64,000 nt of DNA, taken from the NCBI RefSeq assembly GCF_019947135.1, contig NZ_JAGSHT010000022.1:62001-126000 (forward strand), in the 5' to 3' direction. Below, one piece after another: positions 9,162 through 17,651 of this stretch (positions are counted from its first letter, which is position 1; each line of letters begins with the position of its first letter). The DNA comes from Occultella gossypii (GTDB lineage: Bacteria; Actinomycetota; Actinomycetes; Actinomycetales; Beutenbergiaceae). The position numbers and the translations under genes are program-made. Under the pieces are notes generated by a model, which saw only the letters and a program-made list of their open reading frames with translations, made no database searches and was not told where the DNA came from.

Positions 9162-10114
9162 CGCGCGTCTCCCATCTCGTAGAACACCCAGCTGCGTGCG
9201 TTCCGGAACAGCACCACGGTGACCACCATGACGATGAGGAAGAGCACCCACGCGAGGGCGCTCGCGTACCCCATCTCGCTGTCCGTGAAGGCCTTCGTGT
9301 ACAGGTAGTAGATGTAGAAGAGCGTGGCGTTGTTCGGCCCGCCCTCCGTCATCACGTAGGCCTGGTTGAAGACCTGGAACGTCCCGATGACACCGGTGAC
9401 CAGGTTGTAGAAGATGACCGGCGTCATGAACGGCCAGGTGACGTGGCGGAACTTCGCCCAGGCGCCGCCGCCGTCGAGGGCGACCGCCTCGTACAGCTGG
9501 CCCGGCACTCCCTGCAGACCCGCCAGGAAGATGACCATGGCGTTCCCGAAGCCCCAGGTGGCCATGATCACGAGCGACGGGATCGCCGTCGACTCCGAGT
9601 ACAGCCAGTTGGACGTGGGCAGGCCGACCGAGCGCAGGATCGTGTTGAACAGCCCGAAGTCCGGGTTGAAGATCCAGATCCACAGGACCGCGCTCGCCAC
9701 CGCCGGCACGAGCGTCGGCAGGTAGTACACGGTGCGCCACAGGGACTGCCCCCGGAAGCTCTGGTTCACCAGCAACGCGACGACGAATCCGACGAACAGG
9801 GTGAGCGGTACGGCTGCCAACGTGTAGTAGGTAGTGACCCCGAGGGACTTCCAGAACAACGGGTCGCCGGCCATCTCGACGTAGTTGCCGACCCCGATGA
9901 ACTGCGGGTCACCGCCGATCTGCCAGTCCGTGAGGCTGAAGATCAGCGAGGCGACCATGGGCCCGATCGTGAAGATGGCGAAGCCGAGGATCGCGGGGAG
10001 TGCGAGCAGCACGCCCCAGCGCGCCTCGCCGCGCCCGAGGCGTCGGCGCGGACCACCAGGCGAACCGGGTGGTGCCTTGCGCGCCGGCGCCCGGTCGAGC
10101 GTCGTGCTGGTCAT
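9158..10114 (-). CDS. Sugar ABC transporter permease, MalF type (beta-arabinoside locus)
   Basis: A 318-residue CUT1-family permease with about six membrane spans and an EAA loop (LYEAVALDGGGAWAKF) before the last spans. The first ~30 residues are basic and polar. It overlaps both neighbours by four bases (ATGA at 10111-10114 with the binding-protein gene and at 9158-9161 with the second permease), which indicates tight translational coupling. With its partner it should form the membrane channel of an importer for arabinose-containing oligosaccharides; that substrate is inferred from the two GH127-type genes in the operon. Confidence 0.93.
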   Translation of the reverse strand: MTSTTLDRAPARKAPPGSPGGPRRRLGRGEARWGVLLALPAILGFAIFTIGPMVASLIFSLTDWQIGGDPQFIGVGNYVEMAGDPLFWKSLGVTTYYTLAAVPLTLFVGFVVALLVNQSFRGQSLWRTVYYLPTLVPAVASAVLWIWIFNPDFGLFNTILRSVGLPTSNWLYSESTAIPSLVIMATWGFGNAMVIFLAGLQGVPGQLYEAVALDGGGAWAKFRHVTWPFMTPVIFYNLVTGVIGTFQVFNQAYVMTEGGPNNATLFYIYYLYTKAFTDSEMGYASALAWVLFLIVMVVTVVLFRNARSWVFYEMGDAR

Positions 10115-11472
10115 TGCGGCGCGGAGGGGTAGACGCCCTGGAGCATGCCGTCATTGAGCTGGGCGGCGAGCTCACCCATGACGGTCGCGACGTCCTCCTC
10201 CCCGGTCTGGATACGTTCGGTCGTGGCGGTGATGAGCCGGTCGATCTCCTCGATGTTGCGCAGCTTCTGGGTGAAGTAGGTCTGCGAGTTCTCGAGGGTG
10301 TAGTCGATGACGGCCGTCTTGTACTCCGGCGGGTGCGCGTCGTTGTCCGTCCACGAGGCGATCGCCTCGGGGTCGGTGTAGTACTTCTCCTCCAGCGGCA
10401 TCCAGAGCCCGCTGCTGAACAGGTCGACCTGGTCCGGATCGGACTGGAACGCGTACAGCTCGAGCGCCTGCTCCACGTACTCGGTGTCCGCGAAGATCGC
10501 CGTCGGCCCGCCCATCGCGGTCGTCTTCGGCGTGCCGAGGCTCGGCAGCACCCCGACCCCGAAGTCGAAGCCCGCCTGTGAGACGTCCAGGAGCGCCCAC
10601 TGCCCGTCGACGGCCATCCCGAGGCGCCCGGAAGCGAGCTGGACGGCCATCGACGGTGCGTTGTTCCCGAGTTGCGAGGGGGACGGTGCGACCCGGTGCT
10701 CGTACATGAGGTCGATGAGCTTCTGGAACATGTCGATGGCCTCGGGGCTGTCGAGCATCGTGCGGGTGCCGCTGGAGTCGACCACGTCGACGCCGGCGCT
10801 GAGCAGCAGGCCGTACCAGGCTCCGGACCACATGCTCGCGAGCGTTCCGAACCGGGCCACCTGGGCGGGGTCGAACCCGGCCTCGTCCGGGCGGCGGCCG
10901 CTCTGGTCGGCCGTGAGGAGGTAGGCGTTCTCGACGTAGGTGTCCCAGTCCCATGCCTCGGCGGCCGAGGCCGGCGGCGGCTGCGCACCCGTCTCGGCGA
11001 ACGCGGCGCGGTTGTAGAAGGTGATGACGGTCTCGTTGGCACCCTGGGTGCCGAGGCACTTGCCCTCGTCCCAGTAGAAGTAGGACCCGGGCAGCCGTTG
11101 CCCCAGGCTCGGGTACTCGTCGAAGTAGGGCGCGAGGTCGAGCAGTTTGCCCTGCTCCGCGAGACGGTAGGCCATGGCCGGCTGGACGTACCCCAGATCG
11201 GGCACGTTGCCGCTCGCGACGAGCGCGTTGAGCTTCGTGTCGTAGTCGGCCGGGGTGTAGACCGGCTTGATCGTGAGCTGCTCCTGGGTGTCCTGGAAGC
11301 TGGAGAGCATCGCCTCGATGGCGTCCTGCTCACCCGTCGATCCCCAGAACATGTACTCGAACTCGTTGCCGCCGCTGCACGCGGCCAGCGATCCGCCGAT
11401 GCCCACGGTGGCGGCGAGGCCACCGCCGATCTTGAGGACGTCCCGGCGGCTGAGGTTCGGTGAACCTGTCAT
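10111..11472 (-). CDS. Tat-exported lipoprotein sugar-binding protein (beta-arabinoside locus)
   Basis: A 453-residue extracellular solute-binding protein. The N-terminus has a twin-arginine motif (LSRRDVLKIGG), a hydrophobic stretch and a lipobox (LAAC), so it is probably exported folded and lipid-anchored. The mature part has the two-lobed binding-protein pattern of CUT1 systems (TIKPVYTPADYDTKL, TFYNRAAFAETG). It overlaps the MalF-type permease gene by an ATGA junction and lies 45 bp downstream of the second GH127-type gene. It should capture the oligosaccharide that the two DUF1680 enzymes process; the exact ligand is not shown by the sequence. Confidence 0.92.
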   Translation of the reverse strand: MTGSPNLSRRDVLKIGGGLAATVGIGGSLAACSGGNEFEYMFWGSTGEQDAIEAMLSSFQDTQEQLTIKPVYTPADYDTKLNALVASGNVPDLGYVQPAMAYRLAEQGKLLDLAPYFDEYPSLGQRLPGSYFYWDEGKCLGTQGANETVITFYNRAAFAETGAQPPPASAAEAWDWDTYVENAYLLTADQSGRRPDEAGFDPAQVARFGTLASMWSGAWYGLLLSAGVDVVDSSGTRTMLDSPEAIDMFQKLIDLMYEHRVAPSPSQLGNNAPSMAVQLASGRLGMAVDGQWALLDVSQAGFDFGVGVLPSLGTPKTTAMGGPTAIFADTEYVEQALELYAFQSDPDQVDLFSSGLWMPLEEKYYTDPEAIASWTDNDAHPPEYKTAVIDYTLENSQTYFTQKLRNIEEIDRLITATTERIQTGEEDVATVMGELAAQLNDGMLQGVYPSAPQ

Positions 11473-11517
11473 GTCACTCTCCTTCGAGTTGATGTGGATG
11501 GATCAGTCGGTGTGCGC

Positions 11518-13422
11518 TCAGGGCGCGACGGGCAGCCAGACCTTCATCGGTCCGATCTCGCGGTTCGCCCACATGAAGTACGGGATGGCGACGATGTCGA
11601 CGGCGGGGCCGTCCGGTGCCGCCCGGCCGTCGAGGACCACGGCGGGCACGCCGCCGAGGACGTCGCGGTGCTCGACGCGCAGGTTCGCGCCGACCATGAC
11701 GACGTCGTCGACGAGGACGCCCGTGGCCTGGTCGACCTGCTCGATCGTGTAGAGGAGTGGACCGCGCCAGACGGCGACGGCGCCGCGCACGGCGTCGACG
11801 CGGTGGTGGCCGCGCTCGGTGCGCGGGGCCATCGGCAGTCGCAGGGTGATCCTCTGGCCGGTGCGCCACGGTCGTCGCAGGCGTGCGTAGGTGCCCGCGT
11901 CGACAGGGACGGCCACGCCGTCGAGGTCCAGTTCGGCGCCCGTCGCCCAGGAGGGGACCCGGATCGCGAGCTCGCGTTCGCGCCCGTCCGCCCCGGTGAC
12001 CTCGACGACGACGTCTCCGTCCCACGGGTATCCGGTCGCGACCCGGAGCGCGAGCCCGTCGCCGTCGATCTCCGCGGCGGCGTACTGGTGGATCTGGATT
12101 CCGCCGTCGGCGGCCGTGGCCAGGTACTGGCTGATGGTGGCGAGGGTGCGCATCAGGTTCGTCGGGCAGCAGGAGCACCCGAACCACTCGTGGCGGCCGC
12201 TGGCGGCCATCCGCGAGTCGTAGGCGATGGCGCCGTCACGGACCTGGAGCGCGTTGACGTAGAAGTACTTGTCGTGGTCGAGGGAGACCCCGGACAGCAC
12301 GGCGTTGTAGAACTGCCGCTCGATGAGATCGGCGTACTTCGCCTCGCCCGTGGCGATCAGCAGTCGCCAGCTCCACTGCAGCGAGGCGATCGCGGCGCAG
12401 GTCTCGCCGTAGCCGCGGTCGGTCGGCAACTCGTACGGGTCGCCGAACGCCTCGCCCTCCCAGCGTGAGCCGAGGCTGCCGTTGACGTACATCTTCGCCT
12501 CGACCATGTTGTCCCACTGTCGGCGCAGCGCGGCCAGCAGGGCGGTGTCGCCGTTCTCGAGGGCCACGTCGGTGGCACCCGACGCGAAGTAGACGGCGCG
12601 GACCGCGTGACCCTCGGGGTAGACCGTCTCCCGGACGCCGATGCGGTCGCTGAAGTACACCGAGGTCCAGCCCTGCCAGGTGGGGTCGGTGAGGGAGCCA
12701 CGGCCCCGGACCTCGACGAAGTAGGTCGCGAGGTCCAGGTAGCGGCGATCGCGGGTCACCCGGTACAGCTCCACGAGCGCCATCTCGACGAGCGGGTGGC
12801 CGCAGGTCTCCTCGCGCTTGCCCCAGCCGAACGTGGTGTCCAGGTGGTCGGCGGCGCGGCGGGCGACGTCGAGCAGGACGGTGCTGCCCGTGGCGCGGTA
12901 CTGGGCCACGCCGGCCTGGATCATCGTGGCCATGTTGAAGATCTCGTGGTCGTAGGAGATCCACTCGTAGCGGCCCCGCTTGCCTGCGGCCTGGTTGAAC
13001 GTGCTCAGGTAGCCGTCGTCGGCCTGGGCGCGGCTGACCAGGTCGGCGTACTCCGTGAGCCAGCGGCCCAGGTCGGGGTCGTCGCGATGCCCGAGTTCCC
13101 ACGCGACCGCCTCGAGCCACTTGAACGCCTCGCCGTCCTCGAAGACAGGGCCGGCATGGGGCGATGCCTGCTCGCGGGCTGCGGCGTGGGTGAAGTTGTC
13201 CCAGGCGCGCTCCCGCTCGAGGTGGTCATGGCCGCGGGTGACGGACACCTGCCCGTTCTCGTGTTCGAGATCCGCGAGGAACCCGCTGGTCAGCCGGATG
13301 GCGCCGAGGGGGAGCGGGCGCACCGCGGTGGCGGCGATCGGGTCGACGGGACCGGCGCCGGCGCTGCGGAGCGCGGCCGGGCTCGGCGTGGGGCGGACGG
13401 GGGGTGAGGACGGGACGCTCAC
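11518..13422 (-). CDS. Second DUF1680 (GH127/GH146-type) beta-L-arabinofuranosidase
   Basis: A 634-residue cytosolic enzyme and first gene of the operon. The chosen start is GTG 13422, with AAGGAG six bases upstream; a longer frame to 13617 would cross the divergent promoter region. The zinc/catalytic set is complete: E324 (WEGEAFG), E340 and C342 (GYGETCAAI), and C418 and C419 (SCCPTN), with an extra Cys at 416. It differs clearly from the GH127 enzyme at the end of the operon, so the two probably cut different linkages or chain positions. Its promoter faces the LacI-type gene across 170 bp that hold a perfect palindrome. Confidence 0.9.
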   Translation of the reverse strand: MSVPSSPPVRPTPSPAALRSAGAGPVDPIAATAVRPLPLGAIRLTSGFLADLEHENGQVSVTRGHDHLERERAWDNFTHAAAREQASPHAGPVFEDGEAFKWLEAVAWELGHRDDPDLGRWLTEYADLVSRAQADDGYLSTFNQAAGKRGRYEWISYDHEIFNMATMIQAGVAQYRATGSTVLLDVARRAADHLDTTFGWGKREETCGHPLVEMALVELYRVTRDRRYLDLATYFVEVRGRGSLTDPTWQGWTSVYFSDRIGVRETVYPEGHAVRAVYFASGATDVALENGDTALLAALRRQWDNMVEAKMYVNGSLGSRWEGEAFGDPYELPTDRGYGETCAAIASLQWSWRLLIATGEAKYADLIERQFYNAVLSGVSLDHDKYFYVNALQVRDGAIAYDSRMAASGRHEWFGCSCCPTNLMRTLATISQYLATAADGGIQIHQYAAAEIDGDGLALRVATGYPWDGDVVVEVTGADGRERELAIRVPSWATGAELDLDGVAVPVDAGTYARLRRPWRTGQRITLRLPMAPRTERGHHRVDAVRGAVAVWRGPLLYTIEQVDQATGVLVDDVVMVGANLRVEHRDVLGGVPAVVLDGRAAPDGPAVDIVAIPYFMWANREIGPMKVWLPVAP

Positions 13423-13565
13423 GGATCTCCTTGACACGGCGATGGGACTGGTTCGGTCCGGGCGAGCAGGAGCCTGACACAGAAGTGGTGATTGACGCAA
13501 CATGTTTCCATCAGTTTCCGGATGCAGGGCCGCTGGTGGTCGGCGGAGCCGTTGCTGGTTGTGTA

Positions 13566-13581
13566 GTGTTTCCGGAAACAC
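13566..13581. promoter_or_regulatory. Perfect 16-bp palindromic operator upstream of lacI-type gene
   Basis: GTGTTTCCGGAAACAC is a perfect palindrome with a central CpG, typical of LacI-family operators. It ends 11 bases before the ATG of the LacI-type regulator and lies in the divergent promoter region shared with the GH127 operon. A GTTTCCGG half-site recurs at 13514-13521 and GTTTCC at 13504-13509, which may give extra contacts for control of the enzyme operon. Confidence 0.7.
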
Positions 13582-13592
13582 CGGGAGGACAG

Positions 13593-14597
13593 ATGACCGC
13601 TTCGAGGAAGCGCGCAACCATCCGCGATGTCGCGGCGCGCGCCGGGGTCTCGCCGGGTACCGTCTCGAAGGCCCTGAATCACAGCGGAAGCGTCAGCGCC
13701 GATACGCGTGCTCGGATCGTCACGGCGGCGGAGGAGATCGACTTCCGGCCGAACGAGCTCGCCAGGAGTGTGTTCGAGCGTCGCAGCTTCACGGTCGGGA
13801 TGATCACCACGGACAGCTTCGAGAGGTTCAGCGTCCCGGTGATGCTCGGCGCGGAGGATGCCCTGGGGGCCGGTCGGATCTCCGTGTTCCTCTGCGACAG
13901 CCGCGATGATCCGATCCGCGAGCGTCACTACATCGATGTGCTCATGGGGCGCCGGGTCGACGGCTTCATCGTCACCGGCCGCAGTTCGAACGTGCGGGCG
14001 CCGCTACCCGTCGAGCCAGGTTTCCCGGTCGTGTACGCGCTCACGCCCACGGCTCGGCCCGAGGACTGCTCGATCGTTGTCGACGACACCCAGGTCGGTG
14101 CCGTCGCTGGCGAGCATTTCGTGCGGATGGGGCGCCGGTCCGTCGCCCACATCACCGGACCCGAGCACTTCGACGCCGTTCAGCTACGTTCCAAGGGCCT
14201 CGCGGGTGCGCTGGCCGAGGCCGGGCTGGAACAGACCGGCCCGACCTATCACGGCAACTGGAGCGAGGCGTGGGGGCACCAGGCGGCACAGATGGTGCTG
14301 CGCGCCAACCCCGACGTCGACGCGATCTACTGCGGCAGCGACCTGATCGCGCGTGGCGTCCTCGACGGGCTGCGGGACCTGGGCCGAGCGGTGCCGGACG
14401 AGATCGCCGTCATCGGCACCGACAACTGGGAGGTCATCGCCACCGGTGCTCGTCCCGCCCTGACCACGATCGACACGCAGCTCACGCAGATCGGGCGCCT
14501 TGCGGCGCAGCGGCTCCTGGATGCGATCGCGGGCCGGCCCCACTCCGGCACCGACCGCGTGCCGGGCCGCCTCGTGCTGCGCGGCTCCACGAACTGA
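13593..14597 (+). CDS. LacI-family transcriptional regulator of the beta-arabinoside operon
   Basis: A 334-residue regulator starting at ATG 13593, with GGGAGGA upstream. The N-terminal helix-turn-helix is textbook LacI (TIRDVAARAGVSPGTVSKAL), followed by a hinge and a periplasmic-binding-like effector domain (DAIYCGSDLIARGVLDGL, VIGTDNWEV). It is transcribed divergently from the GH127/ABC/oxidoreductase operon, and a perfect 16-bp palindrome lies between them, so it most likely represses both its own gene and that operon until a sugar inducer binds. The inducer is probably L-arabinose or a beta-arabino-oligosaccharide, which is inference from context. Confidence 0.93.
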   Translation: MTASRKRATIRDVAARAGVSPGTVSKALNHSGSVSADTRARIVTAAEEIDFRPNELARSVFERRSFTVGMITTDSFERFSVPVMLGAEDALGAGRISVFLCDSRDDPIRERHYIDVLMGRRVDGFIVTGRSSNVRAPLPVEPGFPVVYALTPTARPEDCSIVVDDTQVGAVAGEHFVRMGRRSVAHITGPEHFDAVQLRSKGLAGALAEAGLEQTGPTYHGNWSEAWGHQAAQMVLRANPDVDAIYCGSDLIARGVLDGLRDLGRAVPDEIAVIGTDNWEVIATGARPALTTIDTQLTQIGRLAAQRLLDAIAGRPHSGTDRVPGRLVLRGSTN

Positions 14598-14635
14598 GGA
14601 TCAGCTGCGGGCCCAGCCCGCCCTTCGTCGTGAGT

Positions 14636-14683
14636 GCAGACGCCGGGCGTGGCGGCCCGTCACCGCCACGCCCGGCAGTCTGC
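14636..14683 (+). terminator. Strong hairpin terminator after the LacI-type gene
   Basis: A perfect 14-bp stem (14642-14655 paired with 14663-14676) with a 7-base loop is extended by an outer GCAGAC/GTCTGC pair, giving about 20 paired positions. It lies 39 bases after the lacI-type stop codon. It lacks a T-run, as is common in high-GC Actinobacteria. The remaining bases to 14862 show no gene. Confidence 0.75.
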
Positions 14684-14862
14684 TTCACCGGCGCCGAAGC
14701 GCCGAACCCGCTCCCGTGGGGAACGGACATCCATGAGGAGGCCGGGACGGGGGTCCTGATACATCCCCCGATGAACCCGAACCGACCTCCTGAAAACTAG
14801 CCGTCGGCTGCGCCCGCTGGCGATGGGGCGTTCTCCCCATGCCCTCCGGGCGGACGCACGCG

Positions 14863-15786
14863 TCAGACGCGGATCACCAGTTTGCCGCGGGTATGCCCGC
14901 GTTCGTTCTCGACGAGCGCGGCCGCGGCCTCCTCGAGCGGGTACACCCGGGCGACCTCCACCCGGAGCGCGCCGGAGTCGGCGAGCTCGGCGAGCTCGCG
15001 CAGATCGGCGGTGTCCGGCCGGGCCCAGACGTACTGGCCGCCGTAGGTGTCCCGGGCGGCGGCGTCGGTGATCGACCCGACCGTTCCGCCCGCGCGCAGC
15101 AGCGCCGGCGTGTCGTCCAGGGTGCCGCCGACCAGGTCGAGGATCACGTCCACACCCTCGGGTGCCAGGGCGCGCACGCGCTCGACCAGGCCGTCGCCGT
15201 AGGCCACCGGCTCCGCCCCGAGGGAACGCAGGAAGTCATGGTTCGCGGGCGAGGCCGTGCCGAGCACGCGGGCGCCGCGCGCGAGCGCGATCTGAACGGC
15301 GAACGCCCCGACGCCGCCTGCGGCGGCGTGCACCAGAACGGTTCGACCGGGCCCGACGGCGGTGCGTCGGATCAGTTGGAGGGCGGTGAGCCCGGCGAGT
15401 GGTACCCCGGCCGCCTCCTCCCAGGTCAGGGAGGTCGGCTTGGGGGCGAGGGTCCGCACCGGCGCGGCCACGTACTCGGCGAACGTGCCGCCGGAGATGA
15501 CGTCCGTGCGCACGTAGCCGTACACCTCGTCGCCGACCGCGTAGTCGGGCGTGTCCAGCCCGAGCCGCTCCACCACGCCGGCCACGTCCCACCCGGGGAC
15601 GACCGGGAAGTGAGCGGCGACGAACGAGTCCAGGTAGCCCTCGCGGGCCTTCCAGTCGACCGGGTTCACGGCTGCCGCCCGGACCCGGATCAGTACGGAG
15701 TCCGGGCCGACCAGTGGCATCGGGTGGTCCTCGGTGACCTCGAGGACGTCTGGCCCGCCGTAGCGGGAATAGGTGATTGCTCGCAT
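14863..15786 (-). CDS. NADP-dependent zinc-free alcohol dehydrogenase/quinone oxidoreductase (MDR superfamily)
   Basis: A 307-residue medium-chain dehydrogenase/reductase. It has the GroES-like N-terminal domain (AAAVNPVDWKAREG, VVPGWDVAGVVE) and a Rossmann domain with VLVHAAAGGVGAFAVQIA. The Cys and His ligands of zinc alcohol dehydrogenases are absent, placing it with quinone oxidoreductase/enoyl reductase members. It should reduce quinones or activated alkenes with NADPH in the cytosol; the substrate is unknown. It starts at ATG 15786 and stands alone, converging on the lacI-type gene beyond its terminator. Confidence 0.88.
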   Translation of the reverse strand: MRAITYSRYGGPDVLEVTEDHPMPLVGPDSVLIRVRAAAVNPVDWKAREGYLDSFVAAHFPVVPGWDVAGVVERLGLDTPDYAVGDEVYGYVRTDVISGGTFAEYVAAPVRTLAPKPTSLTWEEAAGVPLAGLTALQLIRRTAVGPGRTVLVHAAAGGVGAFAVQIALARGARVLGTASPANHDFLRSLGAEPVAYGDGLVERVRALAPEGVDVILDLVGGTLDDTPALLRAGGTVGSITDAAARDTYGGQYVWARPDTADLRELAELADSGALRVEVARVYPLEEAAAALVENERGHTRGKLVIRV

Positions 15787-15976
15787 ACCTCGTCAACGTA
15801 GTGCCCGTGCAGATCTCCGGCACAGCACGAACCGGCGTACGGCTCCCGGGTACGCCGGGGTCGGCGACGGCCCGGACCGCGGGTGGGCTCCGCCGTCGGG
15901 TAGCGTGAAGGCGACCGGAGTGACCATGGCGAGGGCCCCACCGGCCCGCACGGACGCCACAACGGGGAGGGACAGG

Positions 15977-16620
15977 GTGCGCAGGAGCGCCAGCCAGAAG
16001 CGGGCCAGGAAGAACAAGCCCGGCGATGACAGCCAGCTCAAGCCGCAACGGCCGTGGCAGGTCCTGAGCCGGTCGATCTTCCGGATCGAGACCGGACCGC
16101 CGGGCCTGGTCCATGAGTACGCCGTCGACGTGGACCACTTCGATCCCGACGAGAAGGTGGCGCTCTACCGCGACGGCCGCCAGCACCTCGTCGCAGGCTC
16201 GCCGGCCACGTTCGCGGTGCCGGGCGGCGCGATCGAGGTCACGCGGTCGACCTTCGGGGTCAGCCGGATGCATCTGGTCGCCGACACCGGCGAGGAGCGG
16301 GTGCTGGCACCGGACCGGCACAGCGCCGAGTACTGGCGACTGGTCCTCGACCGGCGCCACCCACGCCTCAGCAGTGGATCGGACGGGTGGCCATCGGCAT
16401 CCTCGTGCTCGGCCTCGTGCTGTTCGTGCCGCAGCTGCTCGAACTCGTCAGCGGCCTCGACGTCGTCGCCGAGAACGTCGGAACCTTCACCTCGCCCATC
16501 TCGCTGCCCGCCTGGCTGAACGGCACCCTCCTTGTCGCCGGGATCCTCGCCTCGATCGAGCGGGCGATCACCCTGCGCAACCACTGGCTGCTCGACCTCG
16601 ATACGTGGTGGCTCGGCTGA
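15977..16620 (+). pseudogene. Frameshifted gene: soluble domain plus two-helix membrane C-terminus
   Basis: Two coding-like segments lie in different frames. The first starts at GTG 15977 (GGGAGG six bases upstream) and encodes a basic N-terminus and a beta-rich domain (FRIETGPPGLVHEYAVDV, VALYRDGRQHLVAG) up to about 16360. Reading on in that frame gives a Ser/Cys-rich nonsense tail ending at 16519. The next frame instead gives PQQWIGRVAIGILVLG and two clear membrane spans, ending at 16620. A one-base deletion near 16355-16365 would explain this. The family is not recognised. A sequencing error, a real mutation, or a separate short gene starting at GTG 16387 are all possible. Confidence 0.6.
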
Positions 16621-16628
16621 GCCGATGA

Positions 16629-16659
16629 CCGGCGGGGAGTGACCTCAGTCCTCCGCCGG
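16629..16659. terminator. Hairpin between convergent genes
   Basis: CCGGCGG at 16629-16635 pairs with CCGCCGG at 16653-16659 around a 17-base loop. It lies just past the frameshifted gene and overlaps the last codons of the convergent cupin gene, so it may serve as a terminator for either strand. The loop is long and there is no T-run, so support is modest. Confidence 0.4.
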
Positions 16660-17094
16660 ATCCTTCTCGGCGTCCTCATGAGTGGGGTGCTCGGTACCCG
16701 GCTCGTGATCGGGAGGCCCGTAGAGGGCGTAGAGCTTCAGTGGTTCGTCGCCGGTGTTGATGACGTTGTGCCAGGTGCCGGCCGGCACCAGGATCACGTC
16801 GTCATCCTTGACGTCCCGCACGAACGGGAGATCGTCCTCGGCGGGCCCCATCTCGGTGCGCCCGGTGCCCTTCTCGACCCTCAAGAACTGGTCGTTCTCC
16901 TCGTGCACCTCGAGGCCCACGTCATCGCCCACGTCGATGCTCATCACGGTCAGCTGAAGGTGCTTGCCGGTCCACAGGGTGCGGCGGAACTCGGTGTTCT
17001 CGACGGTCTCCGTCTCGATGTCGACGACGTAGGGTTCGCCGCCGTGGTCCGTGGCGGTGGTGTAGGGCTCGTCCTTCTTCCGGTTCTCGTTCAT
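16645..17094 (-). CDS. Cupin-domain protein (mannose-6-phosphate isomerase-like)
   Basis: A 149-residue acidic protein with a single cupin barrel. Motif 1 is recognisable as GLEVHEENDQFLRVEKG and motif 2 as ILVPAGTWHNVINTG, supplying metal ligands of the His-Glu-His type. The closing segment YALYGPPDHEPGT is typical of small stress-linked cupins related to mannose-6-phosphate isomerase type II. Residues 130 onward form a charged tail. The catalytic activity, if any, is unknown. It begins at ATG 17094 and is 124 bp downstream of the PPOX-family gene on the same strand. Confidence 0.82.
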   Translation of the reverse strand: MNENRKKDEPYTTATDHGGEPYVVDIETETVENTEFRRTLWTGKHLQLTVMSIDVGDDVGLEVHEENDQFLRVEKGTGRTEMGPAEDDLPFVRDVKDDDVILVPAGTWHNVINTGDEPLKLYALYGPPDHEPGTEHPTHEDAEKDPAED

Positions 17095-17218
17095 GCCGAC
17101 CTCCTCGGTGCCCGCGCCGAGTAGGTCCCGGCATCGTTCAGGGTAGGCAGATTGCGCGGAGATCGCCTGCGGTGCCTCGGCCGGTCGTCACTATCGGATC
17201 GTGACATGTGTCAGGCGT

Positions 17219-17608
17219 CTACTTGCGGATGACCTTCTCGATCGACATCACGAGGATCACGCGGTCCGCAGAGTCCGGCGGCGCCGGGGTGTCCGCGTCC
17301 CCGTAGCGCGCACCGAGCACCTGGTAGAACGCGCCGGTCGGGTCCGGTACGACCTCGGTGAGGCGGCCGCGCACGGAGATGAACCGGTACGGGTCGGCCG
17401 GGTCGGGGACCGAGAGGGCCATCCCCGCGTTCGCCTGCAGGTTGCGGTACTTCGCGCGCTTGGTCGTGTGCGTGAACTTGAGGACGCCGTCGGAGTGCAG
17501 GAACCACATGGGCTCCACCTGCGGGTCCCCGTCCGGGCGCACGGTGGCCAGGTGGCCGACGTTCGGGTTCTCGATGAGATCGGTCAGGTCTTCGGGGATC
17601 GATGCCAT
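17219..17608 (-). CDS. Pyridoxamine 5'-phosphate oxidase-fold (F420/FMN-dependent) protein
   Basis: A 129-residue protein from ATG 17608. It has the split-barrel flavin/F420-binding pattern: GHLATVRPDGDPQVEPMWF at the start, THTTKRAKYRNLQANAGMAL in the middle and FISVRGRLTEVVPD after. Such PPOX-class proteins in Actinobacteria often reduce substrates with F420H2. Length and motif order fit the family. The substrate is unknown. It sits 43 bp downstream of the rhamnosidase gene on the same strand, but no functional link is evident. Confidence 0.85.
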   Translation of the reverse strand: MASIPEDLTDLIENPNVGHLATVRPDGDPQVEPMWFLHSDGVLKFTHTTKRAKYRNLQANAGMALSVPDPADPYRFISVRGRLTEVVPDPTGAFYQVLGARYGDADTPAPPDSADRVILVMSIEKVIRK

Positions 17609-17651
17609 GGCCACCAGCCTAACGACCGGCGACCGACGGCATGCCCGTGCT

